Shown here piece by piece: positions 24,394 through 32,415 of a stretch of DNA of 64,000 nucleotides (position 1 is its first letter; the number at the start of each line of letters is the position of its first letter). The DNA is taken from positions 134,641 through 198,640 of the forward strand of contig NZ_KQ949077.1 of NCBI RefSeq assembly GCF_001514305.1. Direction: 5' to 3'. Position numbers and translations under genes: made by a program. Under the pieces are notes generated by a model. The model saw nothing but the letters and a program-made list of their open reading frames with translations. It did no database searches and was not told the origin of the DNA. The DNA comes from Streptomyces dysideae. GTDB taxonomy: Bacteria > Actinomycetota > Actinomycetes > Streptomycetales > Streptomycetaceae.

Positions 24394-26088
24394 GTGGACC
24401 GCGCGCCAAGACGCCTTTGGGCGGCAGCAGTCACCGCACTACTCACTCTCGGCGGCGTAGGCGTAACCGGCGCGGGTGTGGCATCCGCCGCGGACGTCAA
24501 CAACGTCAAGAACGCCGGCTACGAGTCCGCCCTGACCAACTGGACCTGTTCCGCGGGCAGCGGTACGACGGTCTCCTCGCCGACGCACTCCGGCTCGGTC
24601 GCCCTCAAGGCGACCCCGGCCGGGCAGGACAACGCACGGTGCGCCCAGACGGTCACCGTCCGGCCGAACTCGACGTACACGCTGAGCGCGTGGGTACAGG
24701 GCGCGTACGCCTATCTGGGCGTGACAGGCACGGGAACGACGGACGTGTCGACCTGGACCCCGGACTCGACTGCCTGGAAGCAGCTGTCGACGACCTTCAG
24801 CACAGGCTCGTCGACGACATCGGTGACGGTGTACACACACGGCTGGTACGGCCAGGCGCCGTACTACGCGGACGACGTGTCGGTGTACGGCCCGGACGGC
24901 GGCGGTGGCGGCGACCCGGCACCGACGATCCCGGGCGCGCCGGGTGGTGTGTCGGTGTCGAGTACGACCTCCTCGTCGGTGTCGCTGTCCTGGAACCCGG
25001 TGTCGGGTGCGACGGACTACAGCATCTACCGCAACGGCACGAAGGTGACGGCGGTGACCGGAACGTCGGCGACCGTGACCGGGCTGGCGGCCTCGACGTC
25101 GTACACCTTCCAGATCACGGCGACGAACGCGGCGGGCGAGTCGGCGAAGTCGGCCGCGGTGACCGGAACGACGACGGCACTGCCCGACGACGGAGGCACA
25201 GCCCTCCCGCAGCACGCGGTGACGGGCTACTGGCAGAACTTCGACAACGGCGCGACGGTGCAACGCCTCTCCGCCGTCCAGTCCCAGTACGACATCATCG
25301 CGGTGGCGTTCGCGGACGCGACGACGACGCCGGGCGCGGTGACCTTCAACCTGGACTCGGCGGGGCTCGGCGGCTACCCGGTCGACCAGTTCAAGGCGGA
25401 CGTGAAGGCGAAGCAGGCGGCCGGGAAGAAGGTCATCATCTCGGTGGGCGGCGAGCGCGGCACGGTGACGGTGAACGACTCGACGTCCGCGACGAACTTC
25501 GCGAACTCCCTCTATTCGCTCATGCAGACGTACGGCTTCGACGGCGTCGACATCGACCTGGAGAACGGCCTCAACGCGACGTATATGACGCAGGCGTTGC
25601 GGGCGTTGTCGGCGAAGGCGGGGCCGTCGATGGTGTTGACGATGGCGCCGCAGACGATCGACATGCAGTCGACGTCGAACTCCTACTTCCAGACCGCGCT
25701 GAACGTGAAGGACATCCTCACCGTCGTCAACATGCAGTACTACAACAGTGGTTCGATGCTCGGCTGCGACGGCAAGGTGTACGCGCAGGGCTCGGTGGAC
25801 TTCCTGACGGCGCTGGCGTGCATCCAGCTGGAGGGCGGGCTGTCACCGTCGCAGGTGGGACTGGGGTTGCCGGCGTCGACGCGGGCGGCGGGGAGTGGGT
25901 ACGTATCCCCGTCGGTGGTGAACAGCGCGCTGGACTGCCTGACGAAGGGGACGGGGTGCGGGTCGTTCAAGCCGTCCCGGACGTATCCCGGGCTGCGGGG
26001 GGCGATGACGTGGTCTACGAACTGGGATGCGGCTGCGGGGAATTCGTGGTCAGGTTCCGTGGGGCCGCATGTGCATGCGTTGCCGTGA
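24394..26088 (+). CDS. Secreted GH18 chitinase with N-terminal binding module and FnIII domain
   Basis: A 564-residue chitinase. The signal peptide is VDRAPRRLWAAAVTALLTLG with a cleavage region ASAAD near residue 34. A beta-sandwich carbohydrate-binding-like module spans about 35-165, and a Gly linker leads to a fibronectin III domain (about 175-270). The GH18 catalytic domain follows (about 285-560), with FDGVDIDLEN whose Glu-390 is the acid/base, SVGG, MTMAPQ-type and MQYYNSG motifs. The GTG at 24394 is chosen because GGAGG lies five bases upstream; the GTG at 24349 has none. It has its own DasR-type operator and is probably the classical extracellular chitinase A type. Confidence 0.92.
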   Translation: MDRAPRRLWAAAVTALLTLGGVGVTGAGVASAADVNNVKNAGYESALTNWTCSAGSGTTVSSPTHSGSVALKATPAGQDNARCAQTVTVRPNSTYTLSAWVQGAYAYLGVTGTGTTDVSTWTPDSTAWKQLSTTFSTGSSTTSVTVYTHGWYGQAPYYADDVSVYGPDGGGGGDPAPTIPGAPGGVSVSSTTSSSVSLSWNPVSGATDYSIYRNGTKVTAVTGTSATVTGLAASTSYTFQITATNAAGESAKSAAVTGTTTALPDDGGTALPQHAVTGYWQNFDNGATVQRLSAVQSQYDIIAVAFADATTTPGAVTFNLDSAGLGGYPVDQFKADVKAKQAAGKKVIISVGGERGTVTVNDSTSATNFANSLYSLMQTYGFDGVDIDLENGLNATYMTQALRALSAKAGPSMVLTMAPQTIDMQSTSNSYFQTALNVKDILTVVNMQYYNSGSMLGCDGKVYAQGSVDFLTALACIQLEGGLSPSQVGLGLPASTRAAGSGYVSPSVVNSALDCLTKGTGCGSFKPSRTYPGLRGAMTWSTNWDAAAGNSWSGSVGPHVHALP

Positions 26089-26600
26089 CGGTTGCTACTT
26101 GAGGCTGGTCTCGTGCCCGTGGCCGGCTGGATCGACAGGGCAGTGAAAGATGTTGAGCGTGTAGCAAGACCCCAAGGGATGCCGACCTCATTCATCTCGG
26201 GCATGACCAGCCCCACGTGGTGGTGCGGGCGCTTGGGGCTGGTCAGGCGGTGGGAGGGACGCTGGTCCGACGCGCGAGGCCCCGGGCAGGCCCCACCAGC
26301 TATTGCCCAGGGGCCGGGGACCGCGCGCGGCGGATCAGCGGCACCTCACCGACCGATCAGCCCGCGCCCGCCCCGGCCCGCCCACGGTGGGCCGGGGTCC
26401 TTGATACAAGCAAGGAAACGGCGGGTCGGGCCTGGTGGCGTGGGCCGAGGGTGCCGTGAGCTCTCCGTCTCAATGACCCAGTCAAGCGCCACCGCGCGGC
26501 CGGAGCACCAGGGCACGTCGCGGGCACGCGTAGATGAGCTTGGCACGAGCGCGGTGACCGTGAGCCCGGACTGGCGGCTTTGCAGTACGGCGAGCTTGGA
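26089..26600. other. Gene-free interval downstream of the chitinase gene
   Basis: 512 bases with no convincing reading frame. It contains a strong hairpin, CCCCGGCCC (26371-26379) with GGGCCGGGG (26389-26397), followed by TCCTTG on the plus strand, a plausible late terminator. The remainder shows nothing I recognise and may be remnant sequence. Confidence 0.4.
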
Positions 26601-27128
26601 TCAGACCCGGGTGGCGTTCCGGTCGAGGATGGCCCGCAAGCGGTCGACATCCGGCGGTATCGCGGCGCCGCGCTTGGGGAGGACGACAATGCCGACGCTG
26701 TGCTTGTCGGGTGTCATCAGCACGAAGAGCGTGTCATTCTCCGCGTACCGGGTGATCATCGGCCATCGGAACGTCGTCTCGCTGTCTTGCGAGGTCAGCC
26801 GCACCCCGGCTTCGCCCACAACAGCCCGGAATTCCCCCTGCGGGGCGACCATCCGGTGTACCTGCCGTGCCTGCAGGGCGGGTACCAGCACGTGCAGACC
26901 GATGAGCAGGGCCAGCGCCGCGAGGCAGAGCACCGTCAACCCGAGGTGGGGTCCCTTCGGCAACGTGAGGGTCACGACAAGAGCGCCCAGCACGACGATC
27001 GCGCTGGCGAGGATAATCCCGCTCTGCAGCCGCCCCGCCGGTGTGGCCCGCATCCGCGCCCGGAGTGCCCCCGTTGCGTCCGCGGTCGTCGGCACGTAGG
27101 CCAACTCCACGGTGCTCGTTTCCTGCAC
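26601..27128 (-). CDS. YcxB-like membrane protein
   Basis: A 175-residue protein with two adjacent hydrophobic helices (about 35-55 and 63-85). The C-terminal domain (about 95-175) is of the YcxB/PH-like type: VVGEAGVRLTSQDSETTFRW, DTLFVLMTPDKHSVGIVVLP. Its function is unknown. It is monocistronic and sits at the edge of an accessory patch. Confidence 0.75.
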   Translation of the reverse strand: MQETSTVELAYVPTTADATGALRARMRATPAGRLQSGIILASAIVVLGALVVTLTLPKGPHLGLTVLCLAALALLIGLHVLVPALQARQVHRMVAPQGEFRAVVGEAGVRLTSQDSETTFRWPMITRYAENDTLFVLMTPDKHSVGIVVLPKRGAAIPPDVDRLRAILDRNATRV

Positions 27129-27866
27129 GGTCGCTCCCCAGATCGTCGCGCTGCCGAGCCGCGATCGTAGCGGGGCCCGCCGACAGTTGGGGCCCCAGGG
27201 CTACGCCTTGTCGAGCTGGCCTGCTCCTTTGCTGGGGGAGTGATAGATCGGGGCTGGGGCTACTGACTACAGGGCGGCGGAGTGGGCTTTGGCCGGTGTT
27301 CTGCCCGGGTTGGGGTCGGGCATGGTCAGGGGGCCCTACGCTGGCCCGGCAACTCGGGCAGGTCTTGATCCTGCCCGCAATGTGCACGAGTGGCCCCCTG
27401 GACTTGCCCGACGCGGGCCCCGCCCCGGGGAGGCGGGTAAAGCCCACGGAGCCAACCGACCCCACCGCCGGGCCTGCGCCCGGCCAACTCCCCGCCGTCG
27501 CCTCGCTGTCGGCCTGGCACTCGCCGTGCGGGCTCATCCGGCTTTCTCCGCGCTTCCGCTCGTCCGCTGTGCTGTCTCTGCGCGGCCTGGTCGCTGGCCG
27601 GCCCGCGGTGGCGGAGCCGAGAGCGGGCCGGGTGGGCGGCCGTGCCGCGCGCGACCCGCGCCAGCGGGTCGCCTTGAAGACGTAGAGAAAGTTTGGACGT
27701 ATCACGCTTCGGTGGTGCCCGTCAGCTGGTCGTTCGGCTGGGGTGTGGTCGGTCCTGGGGCTGGCGCGTGCGGGGCCTGTGGCCGTCCGGGATGATCGCT
27801 GTTCGGCCGGTCCGGGGCCGTGTTGCAGGGGTACCGTCTGAGTGTTACCGCAGAACGGAGTTCGCC
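27129..27866. other. Long non-coding interval upstream of the XRE regulator
   Basis: 738 bases without a supported gene. It contains a nested hairpin element at 27327-27400 and a possible promoter near 27820-27850 (TTGCAG, GGTACC, GTTACC repeats) for the regulator. Frames that cross it have poor composition for this genome. Confidence 0.45.
27327..27400. ncRNA. Nested hairpin element, possible structured RNA
   Basis: The outer stem CAGGGGGCC (27327-27335)/GGCCCCCTG (27392-27400) encloses a perfect inner stem CGGGCAGG-TCTTGAT-CCTGCCCG (27355-27377). It lies about 470 bases upstream of the XRE regulator. The two-level stem looks like an RNA, not an operator. I recall similar elements beside accessory XRE cassettes in other Streptomyces, but cannot verify this here. 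Confidence 0.4.
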
Positions 27867-29063
27867 GTGTCTCAGAGCATCGAGGAGCACACCGGCGCTC
27901 GGATCGCTCGTATCCGGAAACAGCGTGGACTGACGCAGCAAGGGCTGGCGATGCGGGCTCACGTGTCGAAGTCCCTGTTGTCGAAGGCCGAGTGCGGACA
28001 GAAGCCCGCCTCTCCGGCTCTCGTTGCGGCCTGTGCCCGCGCGCTGGGTGTTTCCACGTCCGAGTTGCTGGGGCAGCCGTATGCCGACGAATTGCGCCGG
28101 GACCGGATGGATGCGCTGATCCAGCCGATCCGTGAGGGGCTGGAGAACTGGGACATCGCTCTGGACTGGGAGACGGCTCCGCGCCCGGCCGCGTTGATCT
28201 GGACGGATGTTCAGCGTGCTCTGGAGCAACGCCGTCAGGCGCAGTACACGGACATGGTGCGCGACCTGCCCGTGCTGATCGACGAGTCAGTGCAGGCGGT
28301 GCACACCAGTACCGGGGAAGAGCAGCGGCTGGCCTACGAATGTCTGGCGGAGACATTCCGCTGTGTGTTCACCGTGGCGTGGAAGCTCGGCTTCCTCGAT
28401 CTGGCGACCGTTGCGCTGGACCGGCTCGCCTGGACCGCACCGCGCGCCGACGAGCCGGGGCTGGCCGCCATGCATGCCTTCCTGCGTGCGCAGACCACGA
28501 TGTCGTCGGGTCGGTACGACGTGGGGCTGCGGGTGGTCGACAAAGGTCTGCGGGACCTCGATGGCCAGGAGTCACGCCGCCCAGCGGGTATTGAGGCGAT
28601 GCGGGGCATGCTGCATTTGCGCGCCGCGACCATCGCGGGTCGCATGAAGGACAGGGAGCACGCCGACGCCCGCCTGGCCGAGGCCCGTGCCCTTTCCCAG
28701 GCCACAGGCGAGTTGCCCGACTTCGGCGTCACCTGGGGGCCGGTGAACGTCGGTGTGCATGCCGTGGCCATCGCCTCGGAGGCCGACGACTTCGGGCGCG
28801 CGATCGAACTCGCCGAGAACGTACGCATCCCGCGCGGCTGGACCCGCTCCCGGGCCGGGCACCACTGGATGGACCTCGGCCGGGCTCACGCCTGGTCAGG
28901 CCACCCGGAGCAGGCGTTGGACTGCCTGCATCAGGCTCGGCGCATCGCTCCGCAGCAGACCCGCTATCACCCGACTGTGCGGGAGACCGTGCTGGCCATG
29001 AAGCGGCAGGAACGGGCGCGTAACGGCTCGCTGGCGCAATACGCGGAGTGGGTCGGGATATAG
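27867..29063 (+). CDS. XRE-family regulator with TPR-like C-terminal region
   Basis: A 398-residue protein. The N-terminal Cro/C1 HTH covers about residues 10-68 (ARIARIRKQRGLTQQGLAMR, HVSKSLLSKAECGQKPASP). A long all-helical region resembling TPR repeats follows to about 390 (ALDRLAWTAPRADEPGLAAM, MHLRAATIAGRMKDREHADA-type segments, HPEQALDCLHQARRIAPQQT). Similar regulators occur in accessory cassettes of Streptomyces. The GTG at 27867 is supported by GGAG six bases upstream; the frame runs back to 27693 without one. Two small companion genes follow on the same strand. Confidence 0.87.
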   Translation: MSQSIEEHTGARIARIRKQRGLTQQGLAMRAHVSKSLLSKAECGQKPASPALVAACARALGVSTSELLGQPYADELRRDRMDALIQPIREGLENWDIALDWETAPRPAALIWTDVQRALEQRRQAQYTDMVRDLPVLIDESVQAVHTSTGEEQRLAYECLAETFRCVFTVAWKLGFLDLATVALDRLAWTAPRADEPGLAAMHAFLRAQTTMSSGRYDVGLRVVDKGLRDLDGQESRRPAGIEAMRGMLHLRAATIAGRMKDREHADARLAEARALSQATGELPDFGVTWGPVNVGVHAVAIASEADDFGRAIELAENVRIPRGWTRSRAGHHWMDLGRAHAWSGHPEQALDCLHQARRIAPQQTRYHPTVRETVLAMKRQERARNGSLAQYAEWVGI

Positions 29064-29201
29064 CGGGTTCCCGGCGAGAGGAGTTGCACCCTTCGATGCA
29101 ACTGCTGTGCAGCGCCAATCGGCAGGCTGACGTCTCGTCAGGACCCCCGCGACCGGGCGAACGGTCCGGGGGCGTGGCCAACGCTGACAAGGGGCGTCGA
29201 C

Positions 29202-29510
29202 ATGCCGCACTGTATCGTCCACATCTTCGAGCCGCTGTTGCGGCTGTTGTGGCCCGCACCGGGCCGCCACCGCAGACCTGATCGCCACTCCATGAGCCTC
29301 CGTGTGGAGGCATCGACTGAGTGTCCGCCTCGCGTACCCGCTGCCTCGGTGTTGCGCGGTGAGGACATCGGACTGGTCCGCCCGTACCTGGTCGCGCACG
29401 AGCAGCGGGAGCGGCAGCGCCGACGGGCACCGCGGCGCGCACTGCGGCTGGCCGTGCACGGCATCGACATCGGGCCCTGGCTGATTGGCAGCGTGGAGGT
29501 GCGGGCCTGA
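29202..29510 (+). CDS. Small conserved hypothetical protein of the XRE cassette
   Basis: A 102-residue protein with a hydrophobic N-terminus (IVHIFEPLLRLLWPAPGRHRR), then EDIGLVRPYLVAHEQRERQR and an Arg-rich stretch, ending LAVHGIDIGPWLI. I have seen this layout next to similar XRE regulators in Streptomyces but know no function. ATG 29202 has AGGGG seven bases upstream. Its stop shares a base with the next start (TGATG, 29508-29512). Confidence 0.65.
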   Translation: MPHCIVHIFEPLLRLLWPAPGRHRRPDRHSMSLRVEASTECPPRVPAASVLRGEDIGLVRPYLVAHEQRERQRRRAPRRALRLAVHGIDIGPWLIGSVEVRA

Positions 29511-29875
29511 TGAGCCTCACGAATCAAACCCGCCTGCTCCCCTGGGCCGGGCCGGAAGGAAAACCCTGCTACCTCGCAGGCGACGGGACCGGATACCTGT
29601 CACGCCTCGCTGACAACATGGAGTCAGCCCAACTCGGCCTGGCCGGTGAACTCGTTCAGGAGGCACAGCGGGTTCTTGACGGGCGCCAGTGGACGCCGGG
29701 CGAACTGCACCTGCTGACAGTCCAGTTGACCGAGGCATTGACGAACGTCCATCGGATCGCGGTGAGCCGAGGCGCGCGCCTGCCCGCACCGGCCTACGAC
29801 GACATCGGTGCCCTCGACAAGCCGGACGACGAGGACGACGACCAAGACGCCGTGCAGCCTGTCCAGCGCGGCTGA
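29510..29875 (+). CDS. Small conserved hypothetical protein of the XRE cassette
   Basis: A 121-residue soluble protein of unknown function with a helical core (LADNMESAQLGLAGELVQEA, QRVLDGRQWTPGELHLLTVQ) and an acidic tail (DKPDDEDDDQDA). It is translationally coupled to the previous small gene, with GGAGG about ten bases upstream. A clear terminator follows at 29944, so the regulator and its two companions form one unit. Confidence 0.65.
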   Translation: MSLTNQTRLLPWAGPEGKPCYLAGDGTGYLSRLADNMESAQLGLAGELVQEAQRVLDGRQWTPGELHLLTVQLTEALTNVHRIAVSRGARLPAPAYDDIGALDKPDDEDDDQDAVQPVQRG

Positions 29876-29943
29876 CCCGCCCGTCGCCAATCGCCGTTCC
29901 TGCCGGATGCCTGCCGCATCCTGGCCGGAGCGGGTTACGCATC

Positions 29944-29981
29944 AGGAATCCCCGGGGGCTACGGCCGATCCGGGGATTCCT
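29944..29981 (+). terminator. Terminator of the XRE cassette
   Basis: AGGAATCCCCGG (29944-29955) and CCGGGGATTCCT (29970-29981) form a perfect 12-bp stem, followed by CGTGTTTCC. It lies between convergent genes and may act in both directions. Confidence 0.8.
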
Positions 29982-30008
29982 CGTGTTTCCGGATCGACTC
30001 AGTCGGCC

Positions 30009-30404
30009 TCAATCGATCGGCCGGTAGTAGCCGAGGACCGCCGCCAGTTGGCCGAACCACTTCTGCAGGCGGTCCCGGCGTTTGGCGTCGACTGCGCACT
30101 CGTAGAACCTGCCGTCGAGGTGGATCACGGCGACCATGACCCCGTTGCCGGTGGGCGCGGCCTGGTAGTGGACGCTGCGGATCTCCTGCCAGGGGAAGTC
30201 GGCGGTCAGGCCGTGGTTCTCGAAGGAGACGCCCGTCGCGTCGATGACGACCGCGTTGTGGCGGTCGACGGCGAGGAACTCCGGGCCGGCCGGCTGGACC
30301 GGTTGGGGCTGGGGCGGAGCGTACGGGGGCGGAGGTGTCGGCGCGTACTGCGGTGGCGGTGGGCCGAAGCCCTGTGGAGGCTGGCCGTGTGAGGGGTCGT
30401 GCAT
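30009..30404 (-). CDS. Pro-rich protein with PH-like domain
   Basis: A 131-residue protein. The first ~42 residues are Pro/Gln-rich (PPPPQYAPTPPPPYAPPQ). A compact beta-rich domain with a final helix follows: FLAVDRHNAVVIDATGVSFE, FPWQEIRSVHY, GRFYECAVDAKRRDRLQKWF. The same pattern (DR-x-V-x-D-x-GV, W-x-EI, a terminal Phe/Trp helix ending in QLxAVLxxY) recurs in the protein at 35937-36578. It is probably a bacterial PH-like domain; its function is unknown. Confidence 0.7.
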   Translation of the reverse strand: MHDPSHGQPPQGFGPPPPQYAPTPPPPYAPPQPQPVQPAGPEFLAVDRHNAVVIDATGVSFENHGLTADFPWQEIRSVHYQAAPTGNGVMVAVIHLDGRFYECAVDAKRRDRLQKWFGQLAAVLGYYRPID

Positions 30405-30565
30405 CGTCGGTCTCGGTTTCTCGCGCGTCCGGGGGATCCATGTGATCGGTACCGAAACCTACCTGCTGTACGCCGTCCGGCCGCCATGAAACATTTCCGG
30501 GGCCCCACCGCATCAATGAGGTGTAGGCGATGTGAGCAGCAGGCAGGCACAGGCAGGGGGCGTTC

Positions 30566-31078
30566 ATGAGACAGGGCCGCGCGGACGGGTATGCGGAGTT
30601 CGCGTCGGCACGTGCCGGGCATCTGTATCGGTCCGCGTGTCTGCTCACCGCGGGGGACACGCACCTTGCCGAGGATCTGGTGCAGGAGACCCTCGGGCGG
30701 TTGTACGTGCGGTGGGGGCGGGTTTCGAGAGTGGGGAATCCTGCTGGGTATGCGCAGACCGTTCTGACGCGGACCTTTCTGGCCCATCAGCGGCGGCGGA
30801 GCAGTACCGAGCGGGCCACCGATGTGCTGCCCGACCGGGCTGTCTACGGCGGTCATGGTGATGTGTCGCTGCGGCTGACCCTGCTCGAGGCGCTCGGGCG
30901 GCTGCCGGCCAAGGACCGGGCCGTGGTGGTGCTGCGGTACTGGGAGGACCGGTCCATCGAGGAGACCGCAGATGCGATGAACGCGAGTTCCGCGGCGGTG
31001 CGGACCCGGTGTTCCCGTGCGCTCGGGCGGCTTCGGGAGCTGCTCGGTGAGGATCTCGGCGAGTACGCCGCCCACTGA
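30566..31078 (+). CDS. SigE-family ECF sigma factor
   Basis: A 170-residue RNA polymerase sigma factor of the actinobacterial SigE-type ECF group. Region 2 is at about 8-75 (YRSACLLTAGDTHLAEDLVQ, ETLGRLYVRWGRV). Region 4 is at about 105-165 (ALGRLPAKDRAVVVLRYWED, RSIEETADAMNASSAAVRTR). ATG 30566 has GGGGG seven bases upstream. The membrane protein immediately downstream is probably its cognate partner, although it lacks a zinc-binding anti-sigma motif. Confidence 0.9.
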   Translation: MRQGRADGYAEFASARAGHLYRSACLLTAGDTHLAEDLVQETLGRLYVRWGRVSRVGNPAGYAQTVLTRTFLAHQRRRSSTERATDVLPDRAVYGGHGDVSLRLTLLEALGRLPAKDRAVVVLRYWEDRSIEETADAMNASSAAVRTRCSRALGRLRELLGEDLGEYAAH

Positions 31079-31154
31079 GCCGCTGAGCCACTGAGCCCTT
31101 TCGCTCCCCCCAAGGGACTTCAACAGACTTCGAGAACAGAAACGGTGGTGTGTC

Positions 31155-32405
31155 ATGCCCGTCGAACACGATGAGGACCGCTTCGAGGGGCGGCTCAGTC
31201 ACGCCCTCCGGCAGGCCGGCAGTGACTTCGACACCGATCAGGGCGCGCTCGTCGCCGCCGGCCGGGCGCGCGGGCGGCGGCTGTGGTTGCGGCGGCGGGC
31301 CGCCGTTATGGGGGGTGCGGCCGGGGTCGCGGTCGTGGGGGTGGGTGGGGCCCTCCTCGTGCCGTGGGGCGGTACGCCTGCCCCGAGCCCGTCCTCCGTG
31401 GCGTCGAAGCCTTCGCCGACGCCTACGCCCTCCGAGCCCACGCCCATCTCCGACGCCGCCCTCATCCGCACGCTCGAAGTGCTGCTCCCCGAGGGGGAGT
31501 TCAGCGGTCGGCAAGGGCGTGGAGTCAGCGACAAGTCCGGGCCGTACGCACAGGTCGTGTTCGACGACGGTGAGGGGCCCGCGGCCGTGTCCATCGCGAT
31601 GGGGCGGGTCGAGCCTGGCAGCGATCAGGCCCGTCAGGTCGTCGAGTGCCCGGACAAGGTGTACACCCCGCACGACAGTTGCGAGACCTCCCGGCTGGCG
31701 GACGGCTCCGTGCTCAAGCTGTTCAAGGGGTACGAGTATCCCGACCGGCGCGTGGACACCAAGTTGTGGACCTCGGATCTGGTCACCCCGAAGGGGCAGC
31801 ACATCCACGTCTCCGAGTGGAACTCCGCGGCCGAGAAGGACCAGCCCATCAGCAGGCCCCGACCTCCGCTCTCCAGCGCGCAGTTGACGGAGCTCGTCTC
31901 GGCCGACGTGTGGCGCCGGGTCGTCGACGCCATTCCCGAGGATCCGAAGAAGCCGTCCGCGGAGCCGGTGCCCGACCGCGACCCTGAACCCGTCGGCGGC
32001 TCCGTCCCGGCCACGCTCACCACGCTGCTCCCCAAGGGGCTCAACGTGGTCGGCAAGGGCGGCGAGGGCGAGTTCGGGTACCTCGTCGTCGACGACGGCA
32101 AGGGGCAGACCCTCGTCCAGGTCAACGTGCAGTCCGGCATGGGGGACGTCGAGAAGCAGTTGTTCGGCGAGGACTCCGAGACCCTGCCCGACGGTACGAA
32201 GGTCACCACCCGGCAGGGGCCCGGCGAGAAGGGCGGTCAGGGGGTTGTGATGTGGACCGCCGACACCCTTCGGACGGACGGCACGCGTGTGGTGATCAGC
32301 GCCTTCAACACCGGTTCCCAGAATGCCGCCGCCACCCGCGAGACGCCCGCCCTGACCATCGCACAGCTCCGGGACATCGCCCTCGACCCGAAGTGGCTCA
32401 TCTGA
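31155..32405 (+). CDS. Membrane-anchored protein downstream of the ECF sigma factor
   Basis: A 416-residue protein. An acidic cytoplasmic N-terminus (about 1-45) is followed by one membrane helix (AAVMGGAAGVAVVGVGGALL, about 49-70). A Pro/Ser/Thr linker leads to a large extracellular part. The latter appears to be two related halves: each has a LLPEG or LLPKG start, a G-x-G stretch, an A-or-LVVDDG(E/K)G strand and an AQL helix near its end. No HxxxCxxC anti-sigma zinc motif is present. By position and topology it may be a sigma-factor regulator or sensor. Confidence 0.7.
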   Translation: MPVEHDEDRFEGRLSHALRQAGSDFDTDQGALVAAGRARGRRLWLRRRAAVMGGAAGVAVVGVGGALLVPWGGTPAPSPSSVASKPSPTPTPSEPTPISDAALIRTLEVLLPEGEFSGRQGRGVSDKSGPYAQVVFDDGEGPAAVSIAMGRVEPGSDQARQVVECPDKVYTPHDSCETSRLADGSVLKLFKGYEYPDRRVDTKLWTSDLVTPKGQHIHVSEWNSAAEKDQPISRPRPPLSSAQLTELVSADVWRRVVDAIPEDPKKPSAEPVPDRDPEPVGGSVPATLTTLLPKGLNVVGKGGEGEFGYLVVDDGKGQTLVQVNVQSGMGDVEKQLFGEDSETLPDGTKVTTRQGPGEKGGQGVVMWTADTLRTDGTRVVISAFNTGSQNAAATRETPALTIAQLRDIALDPKWLI

Positions 32406-32415
32406 CACCCAGAAA

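Noticed and set aside
26092..27099. 335-codon frame downstream of the chitinase
   Set aside because: Partly antisense to the YcxB-like gene, composition unlike real proteins, no start signal.
31075..31105. Short direct repeats (TGAGCCxC) after the sigma factor gene
   Set aside because: Too short and irregular to call; probably local slippage.
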